Source: Burkholderiales bacterium
GTDB lineage: Bacteria > Pseudomonadota > Gammaproteobacteria > Burkholderiales > Burkholderiaceae_C
NCBI GenBank assembly: GCA_017307855.1
Contig: JAFKGD010000005.1
Location: 62,001-126,000, forward strand
Reading direction: 5' to 3'
DNA length: 64,000 nt
In this document: positions 37,353 to 46,475 of the stretch, piece after piece
How the letters are laid out: each line of letters opens with the position of its first letter
Position numbering within the stretch: position 1 is the first letter of the stretch
Made by a program: the position numbers and the translations under genes
Notes under the pieces: generated by a model
What the model saw: the letters and a program-made list of their open reading frames with translations, nothing else
The model's database searches: none
Told to the model about the DNA's origin: nothing

Positions 37353-37408
37353 GGAAGGCGCAATGTAGCACGGGGCGGCGCCGGGCGGGCGTCTGAGACA
37401 ATCCGGGC

Positions 37409-38077
37409 GTGGATATTTCGCAACTGATCCAGACCGTCCTGGTCTACGCCCTGCCCGTCCTCTTCGCCATCACGCTGCACGAAGCGGCCCACGGCTACGT
37501 GGCCCGCCACTTCGGCGACAACACCGCCTGGATGATGGGACGCGTTACGCTCAACCCGCTCAAGCACATCGATCCCATCGGCACCATCCTGATGCCGCTG
37601 ATGCTGTACTTCGCTACCTCGGGCGCGTTCCTGTTCGGCTATGCCAAGCCGGTGCCGGTGAACTTCGGCCACCTGCGCCGCCCCAAGCGCGACATGATCT
37701 GGGTCGCGCTGGCCGGGCCGGCGACCAACTTCATCCAGGCCATCGCCTGGGCGCTGGTGCTGTTCGGGCTGGCCGTCTCCGGTGTACAGGAACGTTTCTT
37801 CGTCGAGATGGCGCAGGCCGGCATCCTGGTGAACCTGGTGATGTGGGCGTTCAACCTGTTCCCGCTGCCGCCACTCGATGGCGGCCGCATCCTGGTCGGC
37901 CTGCTGCCCTGGCGGCAGGCGCAACTCGTATCGCGCATCGAGCCGTACGGCTTCTTCATCGTTCTGGGCCTGGTGCTGCTGGGCGTCGTGGGCAGCCTGT
38001 GGCTTCGCCCGCTGATGAACGCCGGCTACGCCGTCATCAACCTGCTGCTGTCCCCCCTGCTCGCGCTTCTGCGCTGA
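37409..38077 (+). CDS. site-2 protease family (M50) membrane metalloprotease
   Basis: This 222-residue polytopic protein has the zinc motif HEAAHG in the first helix region (ITLHEAAHGYVARHFGD) and the second motif NLFPLPPLDGGRIL, with the Asp ligand, near residue 150. About five hydrophobic helices are seen. This compact M50B class lacks PDZ domains, and its substrates are mostly unknown. The start is GTG at 37409. It shares a divergent promoter region with the aroG leader and precedes trpS by 20 bases. Confidence 0.92.
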   Translation: MDISQLIQTVLVYALPVLFAITLHEAAHGYVARHFGDNTAWMMGRVTLNPLKHIDPIGTILMPLMLYFATSGAFLFGYAKPVPVNFGHLRRPKRDMIWVALAGPATNFIQAIAWALVLFGLAVSGVQERFFVEMAQAGILVNLVMWAFNLFPLPPLDGGRILVGLLPWRQAQLVSRIEPYGFFIVLGLVLLGVVGSLWLRPLMNAGYAVINLLLSPLLALLR

Positions 38078-38097
38078 CCCTTTTCCGTGTACCTGCC

Positions 38098-39408
38098 ATG
38101 AGCCAGAAAAAGCCTGCCACCCTGCGCGTCCTCACCGGCATCACGCCTTCGGGCACGCCCCATCTGGGCAACTACCTGGGCGCGATCCGGCCCTCGGTGG
38201 CGGCCAGCCTCAGCGAAGACACCGAGAGCTTCTACTTCCTGGCCGACTACCACGCGCTGATCAAGACCGGCGGCAACCCCGAACGCATCCAGCGCTCCAC
38301 GCTGGAGATCGCGGCGAGCTGGCTGGCCTGCGGGCTCGACCCCGAGCGCGTGACCTTCTACCGCCAGTCCGACATTCCGGAGATACCCGAACTGACGTGG
38401 CTGCTCACCTGCGTCACAGGCAAGGGCATCCTCAACCGCGCCCATGCCTACAAGGCTGCGGTCGACAAGAACACCGCCGCCGGCGGCGAACCCGATGACG
38501 GCGTGACGGCGGGCCTTTTCATGTACCCGGTGCTCATGGGCGCGGACATTCTCATGTTCAACGCGCACAAGGTGCCCGTGGGCCGCGACCAGGTGCAGCA
38601 CCTGGAGATGGCGCGCGACATGGCGTCGAGCTTCAACCACCTCTACGGCGAGCACTTCGTGCTGCCTGAGGCGGCGATCGAGGAATCGGTGGCCACGCTG
38701 CCCGGCCTCGACGGCCGCAAGATGAGCAAGAGCTACGACAACACGATTCCGCTCTTCGCCAGCCGGACCGAGTTGCGCCGGCTGATTGCCTCCATCGTCA
38801 CCGACTCGCGTGCGCCCGGCGAGCCCAAGGACGTCGAGGGCTCGGCCCTGTTCCAGATCTACCAGGCCTTCGCCACGCCCGAGGAAACCGCCGCGCTGCG
38901 CCGCGCCTATGCCGAAGGCATCGCGTGGGGCGATGCCAAGCAGCAGCTGTTCGAACGTGTGGACCGCGAACTGACGCCCCTGCGCGAACGCTATGAGGCG
39001 CTGATGGCCGAGCCGGCGAAGATCGAGGCCACGCTGCTGGCGGGCGCCAGCAAGGCGCGCCGCCTGGCCACGCCGTTCACTCAAAAGCTGCGCCACGCCG
39101 TCGGCCTGCGCCGCCTGGGTGAAGCCGCCGGCCCGGCCAAGGCCGCAAAGGCCGCCAAGGTGGCCAATGCCTCCTTCAAGCAGTACCGCGAAACCGACGG
39201 GCGCTTCTATTTCAAGCTGGTCGATGCGCAGGGCCGGCTGCTGCTGCAGAGCCACGCACACGACACGCCGCGCGCCGCCGGCGAGGCCATCGCCGCCCTG
39301 CGCGTCCAGGCCGACGAAGCCGCGTTGCATGCGGCCGGAACCCTGGCCGACGGTGGTACAGTCGCCGTCGCGCTGGCGGCCCTCAGGCAGCTGGCCGACG
39401 CCAGCTGA
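38098..39408 (+). CDS. trpS: tryptophanyl-tRNA synthetase with C-terminal extension
   Basis: This class I synthetase charges tRNA-Trp. It has 436 residues. The HIGH-type motif is in SGTPHLGNYLG and the KMSKS loop is in GRKMSKSYDNT. The catalytic core ends near residue 335. An added C-terminal domain (about 365-430, FKQYRETDGRFYFKLVDAQG) resembles a small DUF1508/YegP-type fold, a feature typical of betaproteobacterial TrpS. It probably forms an operon with the M50 protease. Confidence 0.96.
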   Translation: MSQKKPATLRVLTGITPSGTPHLGNYLGAIRPSVAASLSEDTESFYFLADYHALIKTGGNPERIQRSTLEIAASWLACGLDPERVTFYRQSDIPEIPELTWLLTCVTGKGILNRAHAYKAAVDKNTAAGGEPDDGVTAGLFMYPVLMGADILMFNAHKVPVGRDQVQHLEMARDMASSFNHLYGEHFVLPEAAIEESVATLPGLDGRKMSKSYDNTIPLFASRTELRRLIASIVTDSRAPGEPKDVEGSALFQIYQAFATPEETAALRRAYAEGIAWGDAKQQLFERVDRELTPLRERYEALMAEPAKIEATLLAGASKARRLATPFTQKLRHAVGLRRLGEAAGPAKAAKAAKVANASFKQYRETDGRFYFKLVDAQGRLLLQSHAHDTPRAAGEAIAALRVQADEAALHAAGTLADGGTVAVALAALRQLADAS

Positions 39409-39458
39409 AGCCTTTTCCAGCCCCTTCTTCGCGCCCCTCTCGCCCTGCCGAGGTTTCC

Positions 39459-40052
39459 ATGAGCATTTACGTGATCGATGACCATCCGCTGATGCGGGAG
39501 GCCGTGGCGATGCTGCTGCGCCGCCAGCGCGGCGGCGTGGAGGTGGTGGAGCTGGAGCGGCTGTCGCAGGTGGAAGACGCCGTGGCCTCCCACGGCGCGC
39601 CCGAACTCTTCTGCCTCGATCTCAAGCTGCCTGACACCGACGGCGTGTCAGGCGTGCTGGCGCTCAAGCAGCTCCACCCCGGGATTCCCCTGGCCGTGCT
39701 GTCCGCCTCTCCGGCTGGCGACGCGGAAGAGCAATGCATCGAGGCCGGCGCCGATATCTACATCGAAAAATCGTCCGGCGCCTTCGAGATCGGTGCCGCG
39801 CTGCGGGCGCTGCTCAATGCCGACAGCGGCTTCGAGGAACTCGCGCCCACCGACAGCAAGCTCTCGCGGCGGCAGGGCCAGCTGATCCACATGCTTGACC
39901 GCGGTCTCTCGAACCGCCAGATCGCCGACGAGCTGGGCATCAGCGAGCACACAGTGAAGGTTCACCTGTGGCGTCTGTTCCGCCGCCTGGGTGTGAAAAG
40001 CCGCACCCAGACGCTGCACTACGCCCGCACTCATGGCCTGCTGGCCATCTGA
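39459..40052 (+). CDS. NarL/LuxR-family response regulator
   Basis: This 197-residue regulator has a receiver domain (about 1-118) with DDHP, phospho-acceptor Asp54 (FCLDLKLPDTDG), and Lys in IEKSSG. A LuxR-type helix-turn-helix (about 132-192) contains SRRQGQLIHMLDRGLSNRQI and GISEHTVKVHLWRLF. Its 3' end overlaps the convergent histidine kinase gene by 22 bases, and the kinase is the obvious candidate partner. The target genes are unknown. Confidence 0.92.
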   Translation: MSIYVIDDHPLMREAVAMLLRRQRGGVEVVELERLSQVEDAVASHGAPELFCLDLKLPDTDGVSGVLALKQLHPGIPLAVLSASPAGDAEEQCIEAGADIYIEKSSGAFEIGAALRALLNADSGFEELAPTDSKLSRRQGQLIHMLDRGLSNRQIADELGISEHTVKVHLWRLFRRLGVKSRTQTLHYARTHGLLAI

Positions 40053-41446
40053 CCCGAGGCCAGCACCTGCGTGATGCGCGCGCGCACCTCGTCTTCCTGC
40101 GCGCCTTCCACGGTCACGCTGAACATGCTGCCGCGGCCGGGACGCGACTTCATCCCGATCGGGTGTCCCATCGACGCAGCCACCCGCGCAACGATCGCCA
40201 GACCCAGTCCAAAGCCGTCCTCGGTGCCGGCATGGCCCGGCACCTTGTAGAACTCGCTGAAGATGCGCTGCTGGTGCATCGGCGCAATGCCGATGCCCGT
40301 GTCCCAGACCTCGAAACGCACACCGTGCGCTGTGCGGCGGGCTGCCAGCAGCACGCCGCCGCGCTCGGTGTATTTGATCGCGTTGGACAACAGGTTGCCC
40401 AGGATGCGGCGCAGCCGGATCGGATCGGACACCACCGTGCCGCCCACCTCGCGGGTACGCAACTGCAGACCGCGCGCAGCGGCCAACGGCCGGTACTGGG
40501 TCTCAAGTTCACGCATCAATTCGCGCACGTCCAGCGTGTCGATCTGCACCCGCATGCGCCCGGAATCGAGCTTGGCGAAGTCAAACAACGAGTCGAAAAG
40601 CGTGTTGACCGCCGCCGTAGCCTGGACAATCTTGGGAGCGATCTCCTCCACGAGCGCAGGCTCATTGCGCAACCAGTCGGCATAGAGGGCAAGTGCATGC
40701 ACGGGCTGGCGGATGTCGTGTGTGGCGCTGGCCAGGAAACGGTTCTTGACGGCCACGGCATCCAGCGCTGCCTGTGTCTGCCGTTTGAGCGACTCGATCA
40801 GGATGCTGTTGCGATGCAGCAACTCCACCGTTCGACGCTGGGCGCGGTGCACGCGCTGGCCAGCGCGCAACATCATGTGCCAGAACACCAGGATGAGCGC
40901 CAGCATCCACCAATGGTACGCAGGCCCTGAAAAGCCATTCGACGCCATGTTGATCAGCACGACCGCACATGCCGTGGCCATCAGCGTACCGATATAGGAA
41001 CGCATGGCCGGAAGCCAGGCCGAATAGTTGTTGATGGCCAGAGCCACCGTACCGCAGACGATGAGCCAGCAGGTGAACTGGTTCTCGAGGGGCGTGCGAT
41101 CGAAGAAAAGCGCGGTCATCAGGCCCCACCAGAGCGCGTTGAGCGGCCACACGATGCCATATCGCTCGACGAATGCGCGCTGAACAGCCGTACTTCCGCC
41201 CGCTGCGGTGCGAAGGTAGATCGCCGATACATGCACTCGTGAAAACCACAGGGCCCAGGCTCCAAAGGCCCAGAGCGCGAGCCAGACGAGCGGTACATCG
41301 CTCCAGCCGACCACCACCACGACCGGCACCATCAGCGCTCCAAGGTACTGTGCGCTTTGCGACGCCCCCATCATGATGCGGATCAGTTCGCCATCCACCC
41401 ATTCGCGACCTCGGGAGCTCTCGGGGGATGGGGACGACTCGGCCAT
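40031..41446 (-). CDS. membrane sensor histidine kinase
   Basis: This 471-residue kinase has six hydrophobic segments within about 30-195 and no large periplasmic domain, suggesting that it senses within the membrane. HisKA follows with the variant H box ASATHDIRQPVHALALYADWL (the HDIRQP type). The HATPase domain has NLLSNAIKYTERG, DTGIGIA and GFGLGLAIV. It is convergent with the LuxR-type regulator gene. The HDIRQP subclass is common in Burkholderiales in such pairs. Confidence 0.9.
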   Translation of the reverse strand: MAESSPSPESSRGREWVDGELIRIMMGASQSAQYLGALMVPVVVVVGWSDVPLVWLALWAFGAWALWFSRVHVSAIYLRTAAGGSTAVQRAFVERYGIVWPLNALWWGLMTALFFDRTPLENQFTCWLIVCGTVALAINNYSAWLPAMRSYIGTLMATACAVVLINMASNGFSGPAYHWWMLALILVFWHMMLRAGQRVHRAQRRTVELLHRNSILIESLKRQTQAALDAVAVKNRFLASATHDIRQPVHALALYADWLRNEPALVEEIAPKIVQATAAVNTLFDSLFDFAKLDSGRMRVQIDTLDVRELMRELETQYRPLAAARGLQLRTREVGGTVVSDPIRLRRILGNLLSNAIKYTERGGVLLAARRTAHGVRFEVWDTGIGIAPMHQQRIFSEFYKVPGHAGTEDGFGLGLAIVARVAASMGHPIGMKSRPGRGSMFSVTVEGAQEDEVRARITQVLASGQMASRP

Positions 41447-41547
41447 ATGCCAAGTCTAGGGCCTGCCCAGCCTTGGCGGTGCCGTGACACGCCCGCATCG
41501 GTCACGATCAATGGCCGGCCGATGCCCGTGCCTGGTCGATCCCACAC

Positions 41548-41862
41548 TCAGGCGTCGACGGCCCGCGCCTGCTCCTGGGCGAGCTGGCGGGCTTCGCGGG
41601 GCCTGAGCCGGGTCTGCGGCGCGTCTCCGGTGCCCACGACCTGATCCGGGAGGACGTCCGCATCCGCGGCTGCTTCCTTTGAAGGATCGTCTGCAGAGGC
41701 CCGTTCGCCTGTGGCGGCAGCATCGGAATCGCTGAACGCGCCTGCGCCAGCGCTGGCATCGCTTCCGCTATCCGAGCTATTGCTGGGACCCAGGCGCGCC
41801 ACGCTACGCCCTTCCGGAATTTCGGGGGCGCGCTCGCCACCCATCAAACTGCTTTGAGCCAT
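41548..41862 (-). CDS. small acidic hypothetical protein
   Basis: This 104-residue protein starts MAQSSLMGGERAPEIPEG and continues as a Ser/Asp/Ala-rich, probably disordered chain (SNSSDSGSDASAGAGAFSDSD). The ATG at 41862 is preceded by CAAGGAA. Its low complexity and high acid content recall conserved small proteins of Comamonadaceae without assigned function. It heads a group of small stress- or envelope-type genes. Confidence 0.65.
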   Translation of the reverse strand: MAQSSLMGGERAPEIPEGRSVARLGPSNSSDSGSDASAGAGAFSDSDAAATGERASADDPSKEAAADADVLPDQVVGTGDAPQTRLRPREARQLAQEQARAVDA

Positions 41863-41983
41863 GGTGTGTTCCTTGGAGATGAGTGATCTGCGGTCCACGC
41901 CGTGCGGACCCAGTATCTGGCCCCACTGTATGCAGCACATGTTGACGGGCATGTCGGACACGGGCTGTCATGAAACGCAACGC

Positions 41984-42301
41984 TCACTCCCTGCGCACTG
42001 CCTCGACAGACACCGCAGGCACCACGGCGGGATCGTCCACTCGATGCTGACGCAGCACCAGCCAGGCCTGTATCAACAGCATCACGGCAAACAACACGAG
42101 GCCGCCCATCAACAGGTACCAACTCCACTCGGACAACCAGGGTCCTGTGCCGTCCGATGCATTGGTGGCGATGACGGAAGCCAATGCAGCACTCACTGTC
42201 ACCACATAGAACAACGCCCGTGCAATCCGGGAAGCGCGCACCAGCAGCAGGCGCCGCATGGATGCGGTCTTGCGGGCATGCGTGCGTGTGACGGATTCCA
42301 T
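41984..42301 (-). CDS. small two-helix membrane protein
   Basis: This 105-residue protein has a basic N terminus and two predicted transmembrane helices: ARALFYVVTVSAALASVI (about 27-45) and WYLLMGGLVLFAVMLLIQAW (about 61-80). The C-terminal tail is short and charged. No family is recognised. It is on the same strand as, and upstream of, the small acidic protein gene. Confidence 0.65.
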   Translation of the reverse strand: MESVTRTHARKTASMRRLLLVRASRIARALFYVVTVSAALASVIATNASDGTGPWLSEWSWYLLMGGLVLFAVMLLIQAWLVLRQHRVDDPAVVPAVSVEAVRRE

Positions 42302-42803
42302 GACTGCAGCTTGCCAATGCTGCGAGTTTCAGCCAGTAGGACGCTTGCGCAGCAGTTTGTGGGGAGGGGCCCTGTGCCCAAACTGACAGCCTTCACGTCC
42401 TGTCACGCGTTCCACAACCAGCACGTCCTCCTACAGATCCCTCGGGGTAGACGCCTAGACTGAAATCGTGCACCACCCAGCGGCGGCGTAAGGAGGGGCA
42501 GCGACGCCAGGACCGCGCGCCTTTCCAGGACGCGAACTCGTCCGGCCAGCGTCGGTGACGGCAGGAACGCCAGTCGTACAGAAAACAGGGGCTTTAGGGC
42601 CCCTGTTTCTTGTGGTTCCAGGCTATTCAGCACACCGTTGCGAAAAGGCCCGTTGCAGCCCAAACATTTGCTTTCAAGGCCCCGGCATTGACTACACCGC
42701 TGTGCGTGTTCAACCGACAAGGCGCCCACAGGAGCAGCTCTACGCTGACCTCAGCCGATCGAAAGATGGGCCAACCTTCCCAACCCTCAAAGGAGTTTCC
42801 GCC
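42302..42803. other. 502-base non-coding region with a hairpin
   Basis: No convincing gene is seen between divergent small-protein genes. It holds a strong hairpin at 42583-42608 and a -10-like TAGACT about 130 bases before it. Ribosome binding site AGGAG at 42791-42795 serves the gene starting at 42804. A short non-coding RNA ending at the hairpin is possible. Confidence 0.45.
42583..42608 (+). terminator. hairpin with 10-bp stem, possible terminator
   Basis: AAACAGGGGC (42583-42592) pairs with GCCCCTGTTT (42599-42608), with a 6-base loop, followed by CTTG. The closing T run is short (TTT within the stem, then CTT). No plus-strand coding gene ends upstream, so any terminated transcript would be non-coding. 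Confidence 0.5.
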
Positions 42804-43085
42804 ATGAACGCACGCAAATTCATCGCTTCTACCTCTGCTGCCGTGATGGTGGCCGGCACGATTGGTCTGGCTTATGCCCAGACCGGCGGCGACGCCCCGA
42901 TGAACCCGCCGACGGCTGCTACCCAAGGTCCGGGCACGCAGACCGGCGCCAACAACTCGCTGCCGAATGCCAACACCCCGGGCACCCCTGGCACGATGGG
43001 TTCGATGAACAACACGCCCGCACCGATGGATACCACCACGCAGGCGGCGCCGTCCACTCTGCCGGCCCAAGCCGATCGCAACTGA
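42804..43085 (+). CDS. small exported Pro/Thr/Asn-rich protein
   Basis: This 93-residue protein has a signal peptide (MNARKFIASTSAAVMVAGTI..., probable cleavage after AYAQ). The mature chain is a low-complexity Pro/Thr/Asn/Met/Gly sequence (GTPGTMGSMNNTPAPMD). AGGAG is well placed before the ATG. No family is recognised. It lies 34 bases upstream of the L,D-transpeptidase-like gene and may be cotranscribed with it. Confidence 0.75.
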   Translation: MNARKFIASTSAAVMVAGTIGLAYAQTGGDAPMNPPTAATQGPGTQTGANNSLPNANTPGTPGTMGSMNNTPAPMDTTTQAAPSTLPAQADRN

Positions 43086-43119
43086 TCCGCGTTTGTGGAT
43101 ACCAGCCACCGCGCCGACC

Positions 43120-43908
43120 ATGTCGCAAATCTCGCCTGACGAATCGGCGCCGGTGGCGCCCCCCCTGCCCCCCACACATCGTTCTGAGCGCCGCGACGAC
43201 GTTGTCGACGGATTGCGACGCGGGGCTGTTTTCGGCCTGGTCGCCGCTGCAGTCGGCCTGCCGCTCATCCATTTCACACGGCGCGGAGATCCAGCTGCGT
43301 CCGCCTCCCCATCCCGACCACTTTCTGCCGCGCGCCGTCTCGCGGATTTCGGCGCCGTCACGCCCTCGCCAGATGCCCGGCATGTGGCGAACTGGGTGGC
43401 CGACTCACGTGACAACCACGCGATCGGCTTCGTCATCGTCGACAAGAAATTCGCGGCCGTTCACGTATTTGACGGCGAGGCACGCCTTGTTGGAAGCACC
43501 CCCGTGCTCCTGGGCTACGCAGCGGGCGACCATTCGGTTGCCGGTGTAGGCCAGAAAAAGATCGAGGACATACGCCCCGAGGAACGCACTACGCCGGCCG
43601 GACGCTTCATCGCACAACGCGGTGTCAACCACACGGGCGAGGACGTCGTCTGGATCGACTACGAAGCCGCCGTGTCAATGCATCGAGTACGTGCAACCAA
43701 TCCGGCTGAGCGGCGCCTGGAGCGCCTGGCCACGCCAAGCATCGAGGACAACCGAATTTCATGGGGTTGCATCAACGTCCCGGTGGCTTTCTACGACGAG
43801 CACATCTCGCCGCTGTTCGCGCGCTATCGCGCGGCGGTGTACGTGCTGCCGGAAGTGTTGCCGGTCCGTGAAGTCTTCGCTTCCTACGACGTACCCGACC
43901 ACGGCTGA
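43120..43908 (+). CDS. L,D-transpeptidase-like (YkuD-fold) protein
   Basis: This 262-residue protein has an N-terminal membrane-anchor helix (about 34-54, GAVFGLVAAAVGLPLIHF). The extracytoplasmic domain has the motif RISWGCINVP matching the S-x-G-C catalytic cysteine of YkuD L,D-transpeptidases. It also has the preceding TTPAGRF strand, typical of the family (TPxGxF). The upstream His that normally precedes the Cys motif is less clear (MHRVRAT). It is likely a periplasmic cell-wall cross-linking or related enzyme. The start at 43120 is chosen over 43093. Confidence 0.78.
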   Translation: MSQISPDESAPVAPPLPPTHRSERRDDVVDGLRRGAVFGLVAAAVGLPLIHFTRRGDPAASASPSRPLSAARRLADFGAVTPSPDARHVANWVADSRDNHAIGFVIVDKKFAAVHVFDGEARLVGSTPVLLGYAAGDHSVAGVGQKKIEDIRPEERTTPAGRFIAQRGVNHTGEDVVWIDYEAAVSMHRVRATNPAERRLERLATPSIEDNRISWGCINVPVAFYDEHISPLFARYRAAVYVLPEVLPVREVFASYDVPDHG

Positions 43909-43926
43909 GGGCCGCTCATTCACAGG

Positions 43927-44499
43927 CTATCGGGCCAGGGTCTTGAGCGCCAGCTTGATGCCATCGCTCACACCCACATCGGCCGGAAGAGCCTTGAGTG
44001 CGGCAGCCGCTTCCTTGTCGCTGTAGCCCAGGGCCACGAGCGCCTGAAGGATGTCGGCCTGCGTATCGCTGGTGGCGTGAGCAGGGGCACCCATGTCGGC
44101 TCCCAGCTTGCCTTTGAGCTCGAGCAGCAGGCGCTCGGCCGTCTTTTTTCCGATACCAGGCACCTTGATGAGCCGGCCGGCTTCCTGGCGCGTGATCGCC
44201 TGCGACAACTCGGCTACGCTCATGCCCGAGAGGACGGCCAGTGCGGTGCGCGGACCGACGCCGGATATCTTGATGAGTTCCCGGAATGCAGCGCGCTCCT
44301 GGGCCGTGGCGAAGCCGTAGAGGATCTGTGCGTCCTCGCGCACCACGAAATGTGTCAGCAGCGACACCCGCTCGCCGGTGGCCGGCAGGTTGTAGAAGGT
44401 GCTCATGGGCACATCGACTTCGTAGCCGACGCCATGGCAGTCCACCACGATCTGGGGAGGATTGCGTTCAGCGAGGGTGCCGGTGAGTTTGCCGATCAT
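43927..44499 (-). CDS. ruvA: Holliday junction branch migration protein RuvA
   Basis: RuvA binds Holliday junctions as a tetramer and loads RuvB helicase. It has 190 residues: an OB-fold N domain ([20 protein letters not shown]), two helix-hairpin-helix motifs ([13 protein letters not shown] and [13 protein letters not shown]), and a flexible linker. The C-terminal RuvB-binding domain is [20 protein letters not shown]. ruvB and ruvC are not adjacent in this window. Confidence 0.97.
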   Translation of the reverse strand: MIGKLTGTLAERNPPQIVVDCHGVGYEVDVPMSTFYNLPATGERVSLLTHFVVREDAQILYGFATAQERAAFRELIKISGVGPRTALAVLSGMSVAELSQAITRQEAGRLIKVPGIGKKTAERLLLELKGKLGADMGAPAHATSDTQADILQALVALGYSDKEAAAALKALPADVGVSDGIKLALKTLAR

Positions 44500-44607
44500 G
44501 GGAAAATCCTGAGGTGCCGCGCGGGTTCTGCCGAATGAAGCCGTGGGCGCTTAGGCCTCCAGGCACGCTGCGGCCACGCACGTTGTGTCTTCCACGGAAT
44601 TATCAGC

Positions 44608-45549
44608 TTGATCCAGCGACATACCTTCTCGCCGCCCAACAACACCCGACTGGCCAACCTGTGCGGGCCGACCGACGAGCACCTGCGCCGCATCGAGGAG
44701 GCGCTGGACGTGAAGATCGCCCACCGCCACGAGCAGTTCAAGGTCGAAGGCTCCAAAGGCAATTCGCAGCGCGCGATGGAAGTCCTGCAGGCCATGTACG
44801 AGATTGCCGGCCGCGAGATCGAGCCGTCCACCGTGCAGCTGATGCTGGCCGGCGACCTCGCCCAGGACCTGGGCGACGGCGGCCCCTCGCTGGTCACGCG
44901 CCGCAACGACCTGCGCCCACGCACCACCGTGCAGGCGCGCTACCTCGACAACATCGCCAGCCACGACATCACCTTCGGTATCGGCCCGGCCGGCACCGGC
45001 AAGACCTACCTGGCCGTGGCCTGTGCCGTGGACGCACTCGAGCGCAGCGCCGTGCAGCGCATCGTGCTCACTCGGCCGGCGGTGGAAGCGGGCGAGCGCC
45101 TGGGTTTCCTGCCCGGCGACCTGACGCAGAAGGTCGACCCGTATCTGCGCCCGCTGTACGACGCGCTCTACGACCTGCTGGGCTTCGAGCGTGTGGCCAA
45201 GGCCTTCGAACGCAACCAGCTGGAGATCGCACCCCTGGCTTTCATGCGCGGGCGCACGCTCAACAACGCCTTCGTGATCCTGGACGAAGCGCAGAACACC
45301 ACGCCCGAGCAGATGAAGATGTTCCTCACGCGCATCGGCTTCGGCGCCAAGGCCGTGATCACGGGCGACGTGAGCCAGATCGACCTGCCCAAGGGCCAGC
45401 TGTCGGGCCTGATCGATGCCGAGCGCGTGCTCAAGCGCGTGTCGGGCATCGCCGTCACGCGCTTCAGCAGCGCCGACGTGGTGCGCCATCCGCTGGTGGC
45501 TCGCATCGTCGATGCCTACGACAGCGCACGCAAGGACGACGCCGCATGA
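44608..45549 (+). CDS. ybeZ: PhoH-like ATPase (YbeZ)
   Basis: This 313-residue PhoH-family P-loop protein has a KH-like N domain, then [15 protein letters not shown] (Walker A), [20 protein letters not shown] (Walker B) and [11 protein letters not shown]. The only start near the expected N terminus ([14 protein letters not shown]) is TTG at 44608, without a clear ribosome binding site, so the start is uncertain. It overlaps ybeY in an ATGA arrangement. YbeZ is known as a partner of the rRNA-processing enzyme YbeY. Confidence 0.9.
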   Translation: MIQRHTFSPPNNTRLANLCGPTDEHLRRIEEALDVKIAHRHEQFKVEGSKGNSQRAMEVLQAMYEIAGREIEPSTVQLMLAGDLAQDLGDGGPSLVTRRNDLRPRTTVQARYLDNIASHDITFGIGPAGTGKTYLAVACAVDALERSAVQRIVLTRPAVEAGERLGFLPGDLTQKVDPYLRPLYDALYDLLGFERVAKAFERNQLEIAPLAFMRGRTLNNAFVILDEAQNTTPEQMKMFLTRIGFGAKAVITGDVSQIDLPKGQLSGLIDAERVLKRVSGIAVTRFSSADVVRHPLVARIVDAYDSARKDDAA

Positions 45550-46013
45550 GCGGCGCACGCGGCATGCCGCCCACGCTCGACCTGTCGCTGCAGTTCGGCG
45601 CTTTCACCGGCGTGGACGCCCATCGCGCTGCCCTGCCGCGCGCCGCCGTGCGCCGATGGATCCAGCACGCGCTGGCGGTGCCGGCCGAGCTGTCGGTACG
45701 CATCGTGGGCGAAACCGAAGGCCACATGCTCAACCGCCAGTACCGCGGCAAGGACTACGCCACCAATGTGCTCACGTTCGACTACGCACAGTCGCCCGTG
45801 GTCATGGCGGATCTGGTTCTGTGCGCGCCCGTGGTGGCACGCGAGGCGGCCGAGCAGAAGAAGACGCTCCAGGCCCACTACGCGCATCTGCTCGTGCACG
45901 GCACGCTGCACGCCCAAGGTTGGGACCACGAGACCGACGAGCGCGACGCGCTCGAGATGGAAGCGCTCGAAGTGCTGCTGATGGGCTCGCTGGGTTTCGC
46001 CAATCCCTACTGA
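45546..46013 (+). CDS. ybeY: endoribonuclease YbeY (rRNA maturation factor)
   Basis: YbeY is a single-strand-specific metallo-endoribonuclease for 16S rRNA 3' maturation and ribosome quality control. It has 155 residues with the zinc motif [12 protein letters not shown] (HGxLHxxGxDH) near the C terminus and [18 protein letters not shown] upstream. It is translationally coupled to the PhoH-like gene. Confidence 0.96.
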   Translation: MSGARGMPPTLDLSLQFGAFTGVDAHRAALPRAAVRRWIQHALAVPAELSVRIVGETEGHMLNRQYRGKDYATNVLTFDYAQSPVVMADLVLCAPVVAREAAEQKKTLQAHYAHLLVHGTLHAQGWDHETDERDALEMEALEVLLMGSLGFANPY

Positions 46014-46034
46014 GCTGCACGCCGGCCGCGCGCC

Positions 46035-46475
46035 TCAGCGCACGGTCATGGGGATCGTTACCGGCCCGTCGTTGACCAGCGCCACCTTCATGTCGGCCGC
46101 GAAGATGCCGGTCTGCACCACAGGATGCGCCGCCCGCGCGAGCTCGACGAAACGCTCGTAGAGCCGGCGCCCTTCGTCGGGCGGCGCGGCATTCGTGAAG
46201 CTGGGGCGGTTGCCGCCCGAAACGTCCGCGGCCAGCGTGAACTGGCTCACCACCAGCAGGCCGCCGCCCACGTCCTGCACGCTGAGGTTCATCTTGCCGG
46301 CGGCGTCGGAAAAGATACGCAACTTGAGCAGCTTGGCCAGCAGGCGCTGCGCGTGTGCCTCGGTGTCGCCGCGCTCGGCGCACACCAGCACCAGCAGGCC
46401 GGCGCCGATCTCGCCCACCACCTGGCCATCGACCTTGACGCGGGCTTCGCTCACCCTTTGCAGCACAGCCAGCAT
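46035..46475 (-). CDS. dtd: D-aminoacyl-tRNA deacylase
   Basis: Dtd hydrolyses D-amino acids (and glycine mischarged on tRNA-Ala) from tRNA. It has 146 residues, the usual length, with the two hallmark active-site motifs SQFTLAAD and NDGPVTI. The ATG at 46475 overlaps the stop of the upstream cation transporter gene by one base (TGATG), so the pair is coupled. Confidence 0.96.
   Translation of the reverse strand: MLAVLQRVSEARVKVDGQVVGEIGAGLLVLVCAERGDTEAHAQRLLAKLLKLRIFSDAAGKMNLSVQDVGGGLLVVSQFTLAADVSGGNRPSFTNAAPPDEGRRLYERFVELARAAHPVVQTGIFAADMKVALVNDGPVTIPMTVR

Noticed and set aside
44514..45545. Plus-strand frame upstream of ybeY covering the PhoH-like gene
   Set aside because: It is an out-of-frame reading of the PhoH-like gene (Arg/Pro-rich). 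The real ybeY start is the ATGA overlap at 45546.
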